DNA of 64,000 bases from Agrobacterium tumefaciens (GTDB taxonomy: Bacteria; Pseudomonadota; Alphaproteobacteria; Rhizobiales; Rhizobiaceae): contig NZ_WJOK01000003.1 in assembly GCF_009649785.1 (NCBI RefSeq), forward strand, positions 1 to 64,000, read 5' to 3'. Made by a program: the position numbers and the translations under genes. Of the stretch, positions 53,207-62,511 are shown piece by piece. Within the stretch, counting starts at the first letter, position 1; each line of letters starts with the position of its first letter. The notes under the pieces are model-generated. The model did no database searches and was not told the DNA's origin. It saw only the letters and a list, made by a program, of their open reading frames with translations.

Positions 53207-53853
53207 GGTTTGATTGGCTCTACCGGGAATCCGGGCGGATTTTCGAGCTTTTTATCTGGCATCTCGGCCTTTCGGTCATCCCGGTGGTGATCGGCCTGCT
53301 TCTTGCCCTGCCGCTCGGTTGGATTGCGCAGCGGGCCGGTTTATTCCGGTCGACCCTGCTGGGGGTTGCCGGACTTCTTTACACAATTCCGTCGCTTGCG
53401 CTGTTCGTACTGCTGCCGCTGGTGCTCGGCACCCGTATACTCGATCCGCTAAACGTCGTCGTCGCGCTGACGATCTACGCGTTGGCGCTTCTGGTGCGAA
53501 CAGTGAACGATGGTTTGGAATCGGTTTCGCCAGACGTCCTCCAGGCGGCCAATGCCATGGGCTACAGACAGGTTGCGCGTCTGGTGATGGTGGAGCTACC
53601 TCTCGCGGTCCCTGTGATTGCCGCCGGATTGCGTGTGGCCGTGGTTTCCAATGTCAGCATCGTTTCCGTAGCGGCACTGGTTGGAACGCCGCAACTTGGT
53701 CTGCTCTTCACGCAGGGGCTTCAACTGCGGTTCCTGACGCCGATCATAGCAGGCATCGTACTCTGCGTGCTTCTCGCAGCCTTGCTGGACGGGCTTGTTC
53801 TGTTCATTTCACGTCGCCTGACGCCGTGGCAGCCTGGGAGTGCGGCGCGATGA
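53203..53853 (+). CDS. OpuC-type ABC permease 1
   Basis: 216 residues, five to six helices. Permease coupling motif in ANAMGYRQVARLVMVELPLAVPVIAAGLRVAVV, and YTIPSLALFVLLPLVLG typical of OpuCB/EgtU-like permeases. No fused substrate-binding domain. Overlaps the second permease start by four bases (ATGA). Cytoplasmic membrane. Confidence 0.92.
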   Translation: MRFDWLYRESGRIFELFIWHLGLSVIPVVIGLLLALPLGWIAQRAGLFRSTLLGVAGLLYTIPSLALFVLLPLVLGTRILDPLNVVVALTIYALALLVRTVNDGLESVSPDVLQAANAMGYRQVARLVMVELPLAVPVIAAGLRVAVVSNVSIVSVAALVGTPQLGLLFTQGLQLRFLTPIIAGIVLCVLLAALLDGLVLFISRRLTPWQPGSAAR

Positions 53854-54527
53854 TCGAATGGTTTAGCGATCCAGCTCACTGGACAGGGAGTGATGGTGTC
53901 ATCGTTCTCGTCGGTCAGCATCTGGCTTATAGCTTTGCGGCCCTTTTTCTCGCCTGTCTGATTGGCTTGCCGGTTGGGCTTTATGTGGGACACACGGGAC
54001 GCGGTGTCGTCTTCATCGCGGGTCTCGCAAATGCGCTGCGCTCCCTTCCAAGCCTCGGCCTGATCGCACTTCTTGTGATTGTTTTTGGCCCCGTTTTCGC
54101 ATCCGACATGGCTTTTATCGTACCCAGCCTTATCGTGCTCGTGCTTCTGGCCGTGCCGCCGATCATGACCGGCAGTTACGCCGGTATCGCGGCGGTGGAT
54201 CCCGCTGCGGTGGATGCTGCAAGAGGCATGGGGAAACGTCCGCTCGATATTCTGTTCGATGTGGAACTGCCCTGCGCTCTGCCATTGATCTTTTCCGGTC
54301 TGCGCAGCGCCACGCTTCAGATCATCTCGACCGCAACCATCGCCGCTTATGTTTCTCTTGGTGGTCTCGGTCGCCTGATCATCGATGGGCGGGCGCAGAA
54401 TGATTATTATCAGATGGCCGCAGGTGCCGTTCTCGTCGGTGCGTTGGCCCTGACCGTGGATCTGACCATCGGCGTCATATCGAGGGTCACCGTATCACCA
54501 GGGCTGACGCGTCGAGCGAAGCGTTAG
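53850..54527 (+). CDS. OpuC-type ABC permease 2
   Basis: 225 residues from ATG 53850. Six helices; LRSLPSLGLIALLVIVFG and DAARGMGKRPLDILFDVELPCALPLIFSGLRSATL are the conserved permease elements. Pairs with permease 1 as a heterodimer, as in OpuCBD and related osmoprotectant importers. The binding-protein gene follows after 61 bases. Confidence 0.92.
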   Translation: MIEWFSDPAHWTGSDGVIVLVGQHLAYSFAALFLACLIGLPVGLYVGHTGRGVVFIAGLANALRSLPSLGLIALLVIVFGPVFASDMAFIVPSLIVLVLLAVPPIMTGSYAGIAAVDPAAVDAARGMGKRPLDILFDVELPCALPLIFSGLRSATLQIISTATIAAYVSLGGLGRLIIDGRAQNDYYQMAAGAVLVGALALTVDLTIGVISRVTVSPGLTRRAKR

Positions 54528-54588
54528 AGGTTCGAAAATAACCGGGTTTTCTATTCTACGACTGTTTCAACATAAAGGAGAAGCTCGC

Positions 54589-55503
54589 ATGGCATTCAGG
54601 ATCATCACTGCCGCCAGCGCATTTGCGCTCATGGCACTTTCCGCTGCTTCGGCATTGGCGCAAAGCAATCCGCTGGCCGCGCCAGCCACTCCGCGAACCG
54701 ATACGACGACAATCATCGTCGGTTCCGCCGACTTCCCCGAAAGCCAGCTTCTGGCGACGATCTACGCCAAGGCCCTTGCCGCCAAGGGTGTTGCCGTCGA
54801 AACGAAGTTGAGCATCGGTAGCCGCGAAGTCTATATCCCTGCGTTGCTGGACGGATCAATCGATCTGTTGCCGGAGTATGCTGGTGCGACGCTGAGCTAT
54901 CTCGACAAGAACGCCACAGCCCATTCGCCAAGCGATGTGGCCGCAGCGCTCAAGGCGGCTCTGCCGAAAGGCGTCTCGATGCTGACACCCTCCGCAGCAC
55001 AGGATTCCGATAGCGTGGCTGTGACGCGCGCGACCGCTGACAAATACAAGCTGAAGACGATTGCCGATCTCGCACCCGTAGCCTCGCAGCTCGTACTTGG
55101 CGGTCCACCGGAATGGAAAACGCGCAAGGAAGGCATTATCGGTCTGAAGGAACTTTATGGCCTCGAGTTCCAGTCGTTCAAATCGCTTGACGTCGGTGGC
55201 CCGCTGACCCTTTCGGCACTCATCAACGGTCAGGTCCATGCTGCAAACCTGTTCTCGACCGATCCGGCCATCGCTGCAAACGATCTCATCGTGCTTGAAG
55301 ACGTCAAGAACCTCTTTCCCGCCCAGAACATCGTACCAGTGATTGCCACACCGAAAGTTAGCGACGTTGTGACAAGCACTCTCGATGCTGTTTCTGCCGC
55401 CCTGACGACGAAAGATCTCGTCGTTATGAACGGTCGTCTGGCCAATCACGACAGTTTCGATGTCGTGGCGGGCGACTGGCTGGCCGAACACAAATTGAAC
55501 TGA
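54589..55503 (+). CDS. OpuAC-type substrate-binding protein
   Basis: 304 residues. Sec signal peptide ending near SALA-Q (residue 24). OpuAC/OsmX-like glycine-betaine/choline-type fold: TTIIVGSADFPESQLLATIYAKALAAKG, LLDGSIDLLPEYAGATLSYL, SDSVAVTRATADKYKL, VHAANLFSTDPAIAANDLIVLEDVKNLFPAQNIVPVI. The pattern of acidic loops suits binding of trimethylammonium compounds. EgtU-type ergothioneine binding proteins belong to this family. Exact ligand cannot be read here. AAAGGAGAAG precedes the start. Confidence 0.9.
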   Translation: MAFRIITAASAFALMALSAASALAQSNPLAAPATPRTDTTTIIVGSADFPESQLLATIYAKALAAKGVAVETKLSIGSREVYIPALLDGSIDLLPEYAGATLSYLDKNATAHSPSDVAAALKAALPKGVSMLTPSAAQDSDSVAVTRATADKYKLKTIADLAPVASQLVLGGPPEWKTRKEGIIGLKELYGLEFQSFKSLDVGGPLTLSALINGQVHAANLFSTDPAIAANDLIVLEDVKNLFPAQNIVPVIATPKVSDVVTSTLDAVSAALTTKDLVVMNGRLANHDSFDVVAGDWLAEHKLN

Positions 55504-55509
55504 ATCTAT

Positions 55510-55544
55510 CGGCAAAGGGCGTGGCATTGCCCCGCCCTTTGCCG
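55510..55544 (+). terminator. Large hairpin after the binding-protein gene
   Basis: CGGCAAAGGGCG and CGCCCTTTGCCG enclose GGC-ATT-GCC, a near-continuous 15-bp stem. No T-run, so it likely attenuates or protects the transporter mRNA end, with partial readthrough to hutC-like and lyase genes. A GTG start for the next gene at 55521 would lie inside it and is rejected. Confidence 0.55.
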
Positions 55545-55574
55545 ACAACCCTGCGTATTGGTGACGTCATAGCT

Positions 55575-56351
55575 ATGGATCACGACAGAAAGATTTTCCG
55601 GGAAGTGATGTCACCGATATCTGAGAACGCTCATGACGCGCAGGGCACCGAAGACCAGAGTTCACCACTCTATGTAAAGCTGAAGGACTATGTCCGCAGT
55701 CGCGTCGAGGCGGGTGAGTGGAAGATCGGTCAACGTGTTCCATCGGAAAACGAACTGGTCGATATTCTCGGTGTCAGCCGTATGACGGCCAACCGCGCTT
55801 TGCGTGAGCTGGCCGACGAAGGGCTTGTGGTGCGTGTACGCGGCAAAGGTTCGTTCGTTGCGTCCAAGAAGCGCACATCGCAGTTCCAGAGCGTACCCAA
55901 CATTGCCGAAGAAATAACACGCAACGGCGGTGTTCACAGCGCGCGGGTCATACTTCTTCAAATCGAAACCTGCGATCCAGATCTTGCCGAAGCGCTCGCT
56001 GTTCCGGCTGGCAGCCTTGCTGCGCACTCGATCATTGTGCATGCGGAAGACGGCGTGCCGATGCAAATCGAGGATCGTTTCGTCAATTCGGACTGCGCGC
56101 CCGATTACATCAAACAGGATTTCAACCTCGTAACACCCAACGGTTATCTCACGCGAGTGGCACCGATCGTGAAAGCCGAGCAGCATATCGAGGCGGTCAG
56201 CGCACAGCCCTGGGAATGCAAGCTGCTGGCGATTTCCAAGACGGAACCATGCCTGCTCGTGCGTCGTCGCACATGGTCGACAAAGGGGATCGTGTCTTCT
56301 GTCCGCCTCCTTTATCCCGGCAGCCGCTATCGTCTTTACAGCAGTAATTGA
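55575..56351 (+). CDS. hutC: HutC-type GntR-family regulator
   Basis: 258 residues from ATG 55575 (ATG 55608 also possible). GntR HTH (about 35-100; KLKDYVRSRVEAGEWKIGQRVPSENELVDILGVSRMTANRALRELADEGLVVRVRGKGSFVA), then the UTRA effector domain (GVHSARVILL ... LLAISKTEPCLLVRRRTW). HutC proteins bind urocanate and repress histidine-use genes. Here no hutU/hutI follow, only the lyase, so the inducer may instead be a urocanate-like product such as thiolurocanate (inference). Symbol by similarity. Confidence 0.87.
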   Translation: MDHDRKIFREVMSPISENAHDAQGTEDQSSPLYVKLKDYVRSRVEAGEWKIGQRVPSENELVDILGVSRMTANRALRELADEGLVVRVRGKGSFVASKKRTSQFQSVPNIAEEITRNGGVHSARVILLQIETCDPDLAEALAVPAGSLAAHSIIVHAEDGVPMQIEDRFVNSDCAPDYIKQDFNLVTPNGYLTRVAPIVKAEQHIEAVSAQPWECKLLAISKTEPCLLVRRRTWSTKGIVSSVRLLYPGSRYRLYSSN

Positions 56352-56430
56352 GACACGGGCCAACGCCGGCAGTATTCAAAATGGAAAATTCCCGCTCCTC
56401 GCAGCCGTTTCTGCATCATAGGAAAACGTC

Positions 56431-57921
56431 ATGACTGTTCTACTGGATGATGGATTGAGTTGGCGCGATGTGGCCCATATCGGCAAGGGCGAGGCACTGC
56501 GTGTGTCAGACGCGGCCTATCTGCGGATTGACCGGGCGAGCCAGATCGTTGACAGCATCGTCGAAAGCGGTGTGCGTGCCTATGGCATCAATACCGGGGT
56601 CGGTGCACTGTCGGACACTGTGGTGGATCGCACCGCGCAGGGTCGGCTGTCGCGCTCCATTATTCTCAGCCATGCCTGCGGTGTCGGCCCGTTGTTGGAT
56701 CCTCGCGAAGTTCGGGCAATCATGGCGGCGCAGATCGCCAATTTCGCCCATGGGCACTCCGGTGTCCGACGCGAGATCGTCTCGCATCTGTCGACGTTTC
56801 TGGAACAGGATTGTATTCCCGACGTGCCGTCCCGCGGATCGGCGGGCTATCTGGTGCACAACGCGCATGTTGCGCTTGTTCTGATCGGAGAGGGCCAGGC
56901 CCGGCTCGGCGGGCGCGTTATGAGTGGACGAGATGCCCTGGCGGCAATGGGACTTCAACCCATCGTGCTGGGTGCCAAGGAAGGGCTGAGCCTCGTCAAT
57001 GGTACAGCCTGTGCGACCGGTCTTTCCTGCATGGCACTCGCGCGGGCCAATCACCTGCTAGATTGGGCCGATGCCATAGCGGCGCTGACGCTTGAAGCAG
57101 CAGGCTGCCAGATCGACGCTTTTGACGAGACGGTTCTCGCGCTGCGTCCCTCGACGGGAATCGCGGCCGTCGGGGCCGCTCTGCGATCCCGGCTTGAAGG
57201 CAGTGGGCTGGTTGCCGCCGCTCATGGCAGGCGGACACAGGACGCGCTAAGCCTGCGTGCCGTGCCGCATGCGCATGGTGCTGCACGCGACATCTTCGAT
57301 GCCTGCGCCTCCATCGTTGACCGAGAGCTCGCCTCCGTCACCGACAATCCCGCGATCCTTGGCACGCCCGAGCAGCCCATCGTCTCGTCGGAGGCGCATG
57401 CCGTTGCCCCGGCATTGGGGCAGGCGGCAGACAGTCTCGCCATCGCCATTGCACAGATTGCGTCCATGAGCGAGCGCCGTATCGACAGGCTGGTCAATCC
57501 TCTGGTGAGTGGTCTGCCGCCATTTCTGGCGACCGATGCCGGAAGCCATTCAGGTTTCATGATCGCGCAATATACGGCCGTAGCCCTTGTCGGCGATAGC
57601 AGACGTCTTTCCGCGCCTGCCTCCACAGATGGAGGGCTGACATCGGGATTACAGGAGGATTTCCTCTCTCATCCCACGGCAGCCGCCAACAAGCTGCTCG
57701 CGGTTCTCGACAATGCAGAATATATTCTGGCCATCGAATGGATGGCCGGGGTGCAGGCCCATGATTTCCTGGAAAATGTTGCCGGGCGGGCAGCCGGAAC
57801 AAATGCGGTCTACAATCTGCTTCGCGAGCACCTCCAGCCCTATTCGGATGACCGGCCCCTGTCTGCGGACATGGAAAAGGCAAGGCTGCTCCTGCGTGAT
57901 TTCTCGCCACCGGATATGTGA
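56431..57921 (+). CDS. MIO-less ammonia-lyase homologue, candidate betaine (ergothioneine-type) lyase
   Basis: 496 residues, HAL/PAL fold. Conserved: YGINTGVGAL (51-60), SHACGVG (80-86), KEGLSLVNGT (183-192), SVTDNPAI (302-309), TSGLQEDF (404-411). Missing: canonical lyases read GSxGASGDLAPLAH and cyclise Ala-Ser-Gly into the MIO cofactor. Here residues 136-146 are GSAGYLVHNAH, three residues shorter, with no ASG. The catalytic Tyr after QD is Leu (QDALSLR, 270-276). Family members without MIO include ergothionase, which removes trimethylamine from ergothioneine. With the OpuC-type importer and HutC-like regulator upstream, a histidine-betaine lyase is the best guess; an inactive HutH is the alternative. 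Confidence 0.85.
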   Translation: MTVLLDDGLSWRDVAHIGKGEALRVSDAAYLRIDRASQIVDSIVESGVRAYGINTGVGALSDTVVDRTAQGRLSRSIILSHACGVGPLLDPREVRAIMAAQIANFAHGHSGVRREIVSHLSTFLEQDCIPDVPSRGSAGYLVHNAHVALVLIGEGQARLGGRVMSGRDALAAMGLQPIVLGAKEGLSLVNGTACATGLSCMALARANHLLDWADAIAALTLEAAGCQIDAFDETVLALRPSTGIAAVGAALRSRLEGSGLVAAAHGRRTQDALSLRAVPHAHGAARDIFDACASIVDRELASVTDNPAILGTPEQPIVSSEAHAVAPALGQAADSLAIAIAQIASMSERRIDRLVNPLVSGLPPFLATDAGSHSGFMIAQYTAVALVGDSRRLSAPASTDGGLTSGLQEDFLSHPTAAANKLLAVLDNAEYILAIEWMAGVQAHDFLENVAGRAAGTNAVYNLLREHLQPYSDDRPLSADMEKARLLLRDFSPPDM

Positions 57922-57944
57922 TTGAAAGCCGTAAGGCTCGTGCC

Positions 57945-58715
57945 TTACATGGTGAAAGGCAGATCGATACCCTTGGCGCGGATGAAGGGCAGGCCTTTGC
58001 GCCGTGCAGTCCAGCCGATAACGTGAAGGCTCCGGGCGGCCGGTTCATGCCGTTGCGCAAGCATCCAGGATTTGCAGTCGATCGCGGCAATGTCCGCCCG
58101 GCCCTCGGCCACTGCGATGACGGAAGCGCGGTGCGCACCGGTTTCGAGACAATTTTCAAACAGATCGAGGCCCGCGCCTTCTGCTTCCAGATCGCGTTTC
58201 AAGCTGAGATAGCCGGATAATGACTTGTGCTCGTTGAATGCCAGTATTTTCCCGCTAAGAAATCCTTTCGGCAAAGCGGCCTCACCGGTTTTCGAAGGTT
58301 CAGCACCCTCTCCACCGTCTGCTATGCGGGCAATGATGGCGCTGGAATAGAACTCGCCTGCACCACCCTTGATGCCATTATAATCGCTCTGTCCAATCAC
58401 CTGCACATGATCCTGCAGGCCAAACTCCATTGGGCCCCAGCAGGTGCCGGATATCAGCAGAGCCGGATGCCGCCAGAGCACCGCAAGATCCAATGCATCG
58501 GGATCGAGCGTGGCAGGGTCTGCGGCAATGATGGCGCCGTCCTTTCCACGAATACCTCCCGGAACCGCCGGCATATCGCCGTTGCGTCTGGTGAGGCCTT
58601 TGGGAGCGTCGATACCCTCTGCTAAAAAACGGGTGCGCATATCGGCCCACAGCTTGTCCGTCTCATTGCGCAGTTCGGGCCAGTCATACATTGGCAGTGC
58701 CGCGATCCATGTCAC
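57945..58715 (-). CDS. PhnD-like binding protein without signal peptide
   Basis: 256 residues from GTG 58715; the frame overlaps the desaturase stop by four bases (GTGA). Resembles the phosphate/phosphonate-type binding-protein fold (PF12974): SGTCWGPMEFGLQDHVQVIGQSDYNGIKGG, AFNEHKSLSGYLSLKRDLEAEG, VAEGRADIAAIDCKSW. No secretion signal or lipobox is present, so it is cytoplasmic if the start is right. No permease genes adjoin it. Role unknown. Confidence 0.75.
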   Translation of the reverse strand: MTWIAALPMYDWPELRNETDKLWADMRTRFLAEGIDAPKGLTRRNGDMPAVPGGIRGKDGAIIAADPATLDPDALDLAVLWRHPALLISGTCWGPMEFGLQDHVQVIGQSDYNGIKGGAGEFYSSAIIARIADGGEGAEPSKTGEAALPKGFLSGKILAFNEHKSLSGYLSLKRDLEAEGAGLDLFENCLETGAHRASVIAVAEGRADIAAIDCKSWMLAQRHEPAARSLHVIGWTARRKGLPFIRAKGIDLPFTM

Positions 58716-59755
58716 GATGGAATTTCCAGTCTCACGTCTTGTTCCTGCATCGCATGGTCAGAAAAAATCAGAGCGGCAGGCACGACGGGTGACGCGATTA
58801 AAACTTGCTCGTCCCGTCTCAAGACAGGATGCGCCACCGGTTCCTTGGCCTTGAAGGCGAAAGCGCGGAACACCTCGAAATAATTGCTGAACACATATCC
58901 GTCATTCATCTTCTGCCACTCCGCCCGCCTCTCGCTGTAGAGGGAGGGCAACTTATACCAGGCGGCTGTCGGCATTTTGTGATGCACGAAATGCAGGTTG
59001 TTATAGAGAAACAGTGGAGCCAGGATGGAGTTTTCAACAATGATCGTTCTCCCATCCGGCTGTTCGGACCATTGATGTTCGCAATAGGAGCGAATGGCAA
59101 TGATGGATATGCCCAGATAGGCCGCCACACTAACATAGAGCCAGATTGGAACGCCGAAAATCAGGGATATGACCAGCAGTGTCGGAACAAGTCCGGCCAG
59201 ATGCAGGGTCCAGGCATAGATCACCCGCCGATCACCCTGCGCGATCTTGCGCCATTCGGATATCGTGAAACCAACAACCATCAACGGAGGGCCGATGACC
59301 AGACGCCCGATGAACGTATTGTTCCATCCCAGCAGGACCTTGAGGAACGACGGCATCTTTTGCCAGTCGCCCATGGCCCGGTAATAGCTTTCCGGATCGT
59401 CGAATGGGTCGGTCAGACGCTCGTCTGCATGGTGTTGCAGATGCGTGCGCTTGTAACTGCGATAGGGGTAGAAAATCCCGAGCGGCAGAAAGACCAAAGC
59501 TTCGTTCAGTCGTGCATTGCGCGTGGGGTGCCCATGCAGAACCTCGTGCTGGAGCGAGGAGTGCAGGGCAACTGCAATGCCCATGAGCACCAGAGAAACG
59601 ATTGGAAACAACGGATACAGAAAATATCCCGCGAAAATCCAGAGACCGTAACAGACCGCCAACAGCGAGACTGTTGGCCATTCAATTCGGTCACGCGTTC
59701 TTCTGCGGCGAATGCCAGTCAGCCGCGCCGTCTTCTTTGCCAATATGTCTGTCAT
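58712..59755 (-). CDS. Membrane fatty-acid-desaturase-family enzyme
   Basis: 347 residues. Histidine clusters of membrane di-iron desaturases/hydroxylases: HSSLQHEVLHGHP (about 66-78), HLQHHADE (about 106-113) and NLHFVHHKMP (about 254-263). Four or more membrane helices. Family introduces double bonds or hydroxyls with O2 and an electron donor. Substrate unknown; coupling to the PhnD-like gene and divergence from an XRE regulator are unusual for lipid synthesis. Confidence 0.82.
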   Translation of the reverse strand: MTDILAKKTARLTGIRRRRTRDRIEWPTVSLLAVCYGLWIFAGYFLYPLFPIVSLVLMGIAVALHSSLQHEVLHGHPTRNARLNEALVFLPLGIFYPYRSYKRTHLQHHADERLTDPFDDPESYYRAMGDWQKMPSFLKVLLGWNNTFIGRLVIGPPLMVVGFTISEWRKIAQGDRRVIYAWTLHLAGLVPTLLVISLIFGVPIWLYVSVAAYLGISIIAIRSYCEHQWSEQPDGRTIIVENSILAPLFLYNNLHFVHHKMPTAAWYKLPSLYSERRAEWQKMNDGYVFSNYFEVFRAFAFKAKEPVAHPVLRRDEQVLIASPVVPAALIFSDHAMQEQDVRLEIPS

Positions 59756-59817
59756 TTCATACTCTTGATGCCCCTGTCACCGTAGGGTCGCATCAGTCTC
59801 AGCCAGCCACAACGGGT

Positions 59818-59866
59818 TTATGGTGACCAACTGTTGATTTTGATAATAGTTTAAGCATTATGGTGA
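59818..59866. promoter_or_regulatory. Direct repeats before XRE gene
   Basis: TTATGGTGA occurs at 59818-59826 and 59858-59866, exactly 40 bases apart in the divergent region of the desaturase and XRE genes. Could be binding sites of the XRE protein. Confidence 0.4.
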
Positions 59867-59890
59867 TAATTATAAACAAACGGGTGAATT

Positions 59891-60727
59891 ATGGACAAAC
59901 GCGCGCTCGCAGAATTGTTTCGTGCCCGCCTGATCCAGCTGGTGAACAGGTCAGAAAACAGCCAGGCGTCTTTTGCCGCCGCCATTGGCATTGATCGATC
60001 AGCACTTTCGCAATTGCTTTCCGGTGATTCGGCGCGGCTTCCGCGTGTGGAGACGCTGCTGAATATCGCCGAGCGACATTCCGTCTCGCTCGACTGGCTA
60101 CTCGGTCTTTCCCATGATCAGGGGTTGATGGGGGAATTGCGGCCAAGTTTCGAGATCGAGGAGGGCGGTGCTGATTATACGGATACGCTGTTGATGAAGT
60201 GGCATGCGGAAGCTGCAGGCACCAAAATCCGTTATGTTCCGGCACGCATTCCCGATCTGCTTCGCACACCCGAGATCATCGCTTTCGAGGCCATGGGCGC
60301 GCATCAGAGTGTGATGGCGCAGGCCAGCGAAACGGCGTTTCGACTCGATTATAATCGCCAGCCTGGTACCGACATGGAAGTTTGCATGCCGCTCGAAACG
60401 CTGGAAGCTTTTGCGCAGGGGCGCGGTATGTGGAGCGGTTTGGACCGCGAGACACGTGCCGAACAACTCAAACATATGTCGGGACTTATCAGCGAGCTAT
60501 ACCCATCATTCCGGCTGTTTCTGTTCAATGAAAAAGAACGCTTTTCCGTGCCCTATACGATCTTCGGTTCGCAACGGGCAGCACTTTTCGTCGGCGCCAT
60601 GTATCTTGTGCTCAACAACGCTGAAGCCATCCGTAAGATGCAACGTCACTTCGACGAGCTGATACGTTTTACCCGCATTCATGCCCATGAAACCGCGGAT
60701 TTTGTGATGAATTTGGAAGTCGCTTAG
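59891..60727 (+). CDS. XRE-family transcriptional regulator
   Basis: 278 residues. N-terminal HTH (about 10-70; SQASFAAAIGIDRSALSQLLSGDSARLPRVETLLNIAERHSVSLDWLLGL), then a long effector part without assigned family, with KIRYVPARIPDLLRTPEII and FRLFLFNEKERFSVPYTIFGSQRAALFVG. Divergent to the desaturase/PhnD-like pair, so likely its regulator. Confidence 0.85.
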   Translation: MDKRALAELFRARLIQLVNRSENSQASFAAAIGIDRSALSQLLSGDSARLPRVETLLNIAERHSVSLDWLLGLSHDQGLMGELRPSFEIEEGGADYTDTLLMKWHAEAAGTKIRYVPARIPDLLRTPEIIAFEAMGAHQSVMAQASETAFRLDYNRQPGTDMEVCMPLETLEAFAQGRGMWSGLDRETRAEQLKHMSGLISELYPSFRLFLFNEKERFSVPYTIFGSQRAALFVGAMYLVLNNAEAIRKMQRHFDELIRFTRIHAHETADFVMNLEVA

Positions 60728-60876
60728 TCCTGTGACGGGTACCAGCTTTCGCACATCATCGAACCTGCTTGCTACGTGGCGATATGGTCGGGATTGAACA
60801 GGAGAGGAAGGCCGCCATGGCCGCGAAATAACGACCTCCTCCACAAACCGGATCTTTTGTAACGGCGCCAGAAAAG

Positions 60877-60893
60877 GCCCGGCAGTGCCGGGC
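60877..60893 (-). terminator. Terminator of the peptide ABC operon
   Basis: GCCCGGC, three-base loop, GCCGGGC; read leftward it is followed by CTTTTC. Seven bases after the ATPase gene end. Confidence 0.8.
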
Positions 60894-60899
60894 TGTAAT

Positions 60900-62510
60900 C
60901 TATGATGTTACTTCGGCCGAAAACGCGGATTTGATCAGTGTTTTGGTATATTCAGCCGCCGGCCGCTCGAATATCGCGTCCGTTTCTCCCTCTTCGACAA
61001 TCTTCCCGTTTCTCATCACGATGACATAATCCGAAATGGCTTTGATGACAGAGAGGTCGTGGCTGATGAAGATGTAGGAAAGGTTGTGCGTTTTCTGCAA
61101 ATTACGCAAGAGGTCGATGACTTGTCCTTGAATGGATCGGTCCAGCGCAGATGTAGGTTCATCGAGAATGACGACATCTGGTTTGAGGATGATCCCGCGG
61201 GCAATTGCGATACGCTGACGTTGCCCGCCTGAAAACTCGTGCGGGTAGCGGTTGCGGGCGGCGGGATCGAGGCCGACTTCTTTCAGCGCTTCTATCGCTC
61301 GCTCGTCGCGCTGCGCGCGGCTGAGCTGTGGGTCGTGCACAAAGAGACCCTCAGTGATGATCTCTCCAACAGTCTGCCTTGGAGAAAGAGATCCATACGG
61401 ATCCTGGAACACAAGCTGCAGCTGCCGCCGCAATGGCCTCATTGCCGTTCGGCCAAGTCCGGTGATTTCCGTCTTGCCGAAGAAAATGCGGCCCTCTGCA
61501 GTGACAAGGCGCAGAAGCGCGCGACCGAGCGTGGACTTGCCTGATCCGGATTCACCGACGATGCCGATCGTCTGCCCTTGATGAAGGCTGACATTAACGC
61601 TGTCCACGGCCCTGAAAGCCCGTGACTTCGAAAGGAAGCCGCCCGGGATCACATAATCGATCGTGACGTTCTGGCCAGAAAGAACGACCGGCGCTTCTTT
61701 GCCGACCGGCGGCTTGTGGCCGCTGGGTTCGGCATCGAGAAGCATCCTCGTATAGTCCGCCTGCGGGCGCTCGAAGATCTCTTCCGTCGGACCGGTTTCA
61801 ACGATCTCGCCTCGGCGCATAACCGCAACACGATCGGCAAAATGCCTGACGACACCGAGATCGTGCGTTATCAGCACCACTGCCATGCCGAAGCGCTGCT
61901 GCAACGACTTCAGAAGATCGAGGATCTGCGCCTGGATTGTCACGTCGAGCGCGGTGGTTGGCTCATCCGCGATCAGAATATCCGGCTCGTTTGCCAGCGC
62001 CATGGCGATCATGACGCGTTGGCGCTGGCCGCCGGAAAGCTCATGCGGGTAGCTGTCGATGCGCCGCTCCGGGTCCGGAATACCGACAAGTTTCAGAAGT
62101 TCGAGAACGCGTGCCCTCGCTTCCTTCTTGCCGCCGCCCCGGTGATGGACGATTGGCTCGGCGATCTGCGCGCCGATCCTGTAAAGCGGATCGAGCGAGG
62201 TCATCGGCTCCTGGAAAATCATTGTGATTTTCGCGCCGCGGATTTTGTTCAGCTCGTTGACCGGCAAGCCTACCAACTCGCGTCCACGATATTGCGCCGA
62301 GCCTTGAATGACGCCGTTGGAAGCCAAGAGGCCCATGATGCCCATCATGGTCTGGCTTTTGCCGGAGCCGGATTCCCCGACGACAGCGAGCGTTTCACCC
62401 TGCTTTACGTGGAGATCGACACCTTTGACGGCCTTGACGGTGCCGTCTGGCGTGGCGAAATCGACCTTGAGATTGCGGACGGTGAGAATGTTTTCAGATG
62501 TCGTATTCAT
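60900..62510 (-). CDS. Fused peptide-type ABC ATPase (OppD-OppF / YejF layout)
   Basis: 536 residues from ATG 62510. Two ATPase domains: first [16 protein letters not shown] (Walker A), [29 protein letters not shown]; second [44 protein letters not shown]. Each has the His loop ([18 protein letters not shown]). Energises peptide, nickel or glutathione-class import. Starts one base after the permease stop, so coupled. No solute-binding gene in the window. Confidence 0.92.
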   Translation of the reverse strand: MNTTSENILTVRNLKVDFATPDGTVKAVKGVDLHVKQGETLAVVGESGSGKSQTMMGIMGLLASNGVIQGSAQYRGRELVGLPVNELNKIRGAKITMIFQEPMTSLDPLYRIGAQIAEPIVHHRGGGKKEARARVLELLKLVGIPDPERRIDSYPHELSGGQRQRVMIAMALANEPDILIADEPTTALDVTIQAQILDLLKSLQQRFGMAVVLITHDLGVVRHFADRVAVMRRGEIVETGPTEEIFERPQADYTRMLLDAEPSGHKPPVGKEAPVVLSGQNVTIDYVIPGGFLSKSRAFRAVDSVNVSLHQGQTIGIVGESGSGKSTLGRALLRLVTAEGRIFFGKTEITGLGRTAMRPLRRQLQLVFQDPYGSLSPRQTVGEIITEGLFVHDPQLSRAQRDERAIEALKEVGLDPAARNRYPHEFSGGQRQRIAIARGIILKPDVVILDEPTSALDRSIQGQVIDLLRNLQKTHNLSYIFISHDLSVIKAISDYVIVMRNGKIVEEGETDAIFERPAAEYTKTLIKSAFSAEVTS

Positions 62511-62511
62511 G

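Noticed and set aside
53214-53849. Long N-terminal extension of permease 2
   Set aside because: It is the out-of-frame shadow of permease 1; the real start is ATG 53850.
52094-57921. Plain histidine utilisation (hut) operon
   Set aside because: No urocanase, imidazolonepropionase or formiminoglutamate genes, and the lyase lacks the MIO triad.
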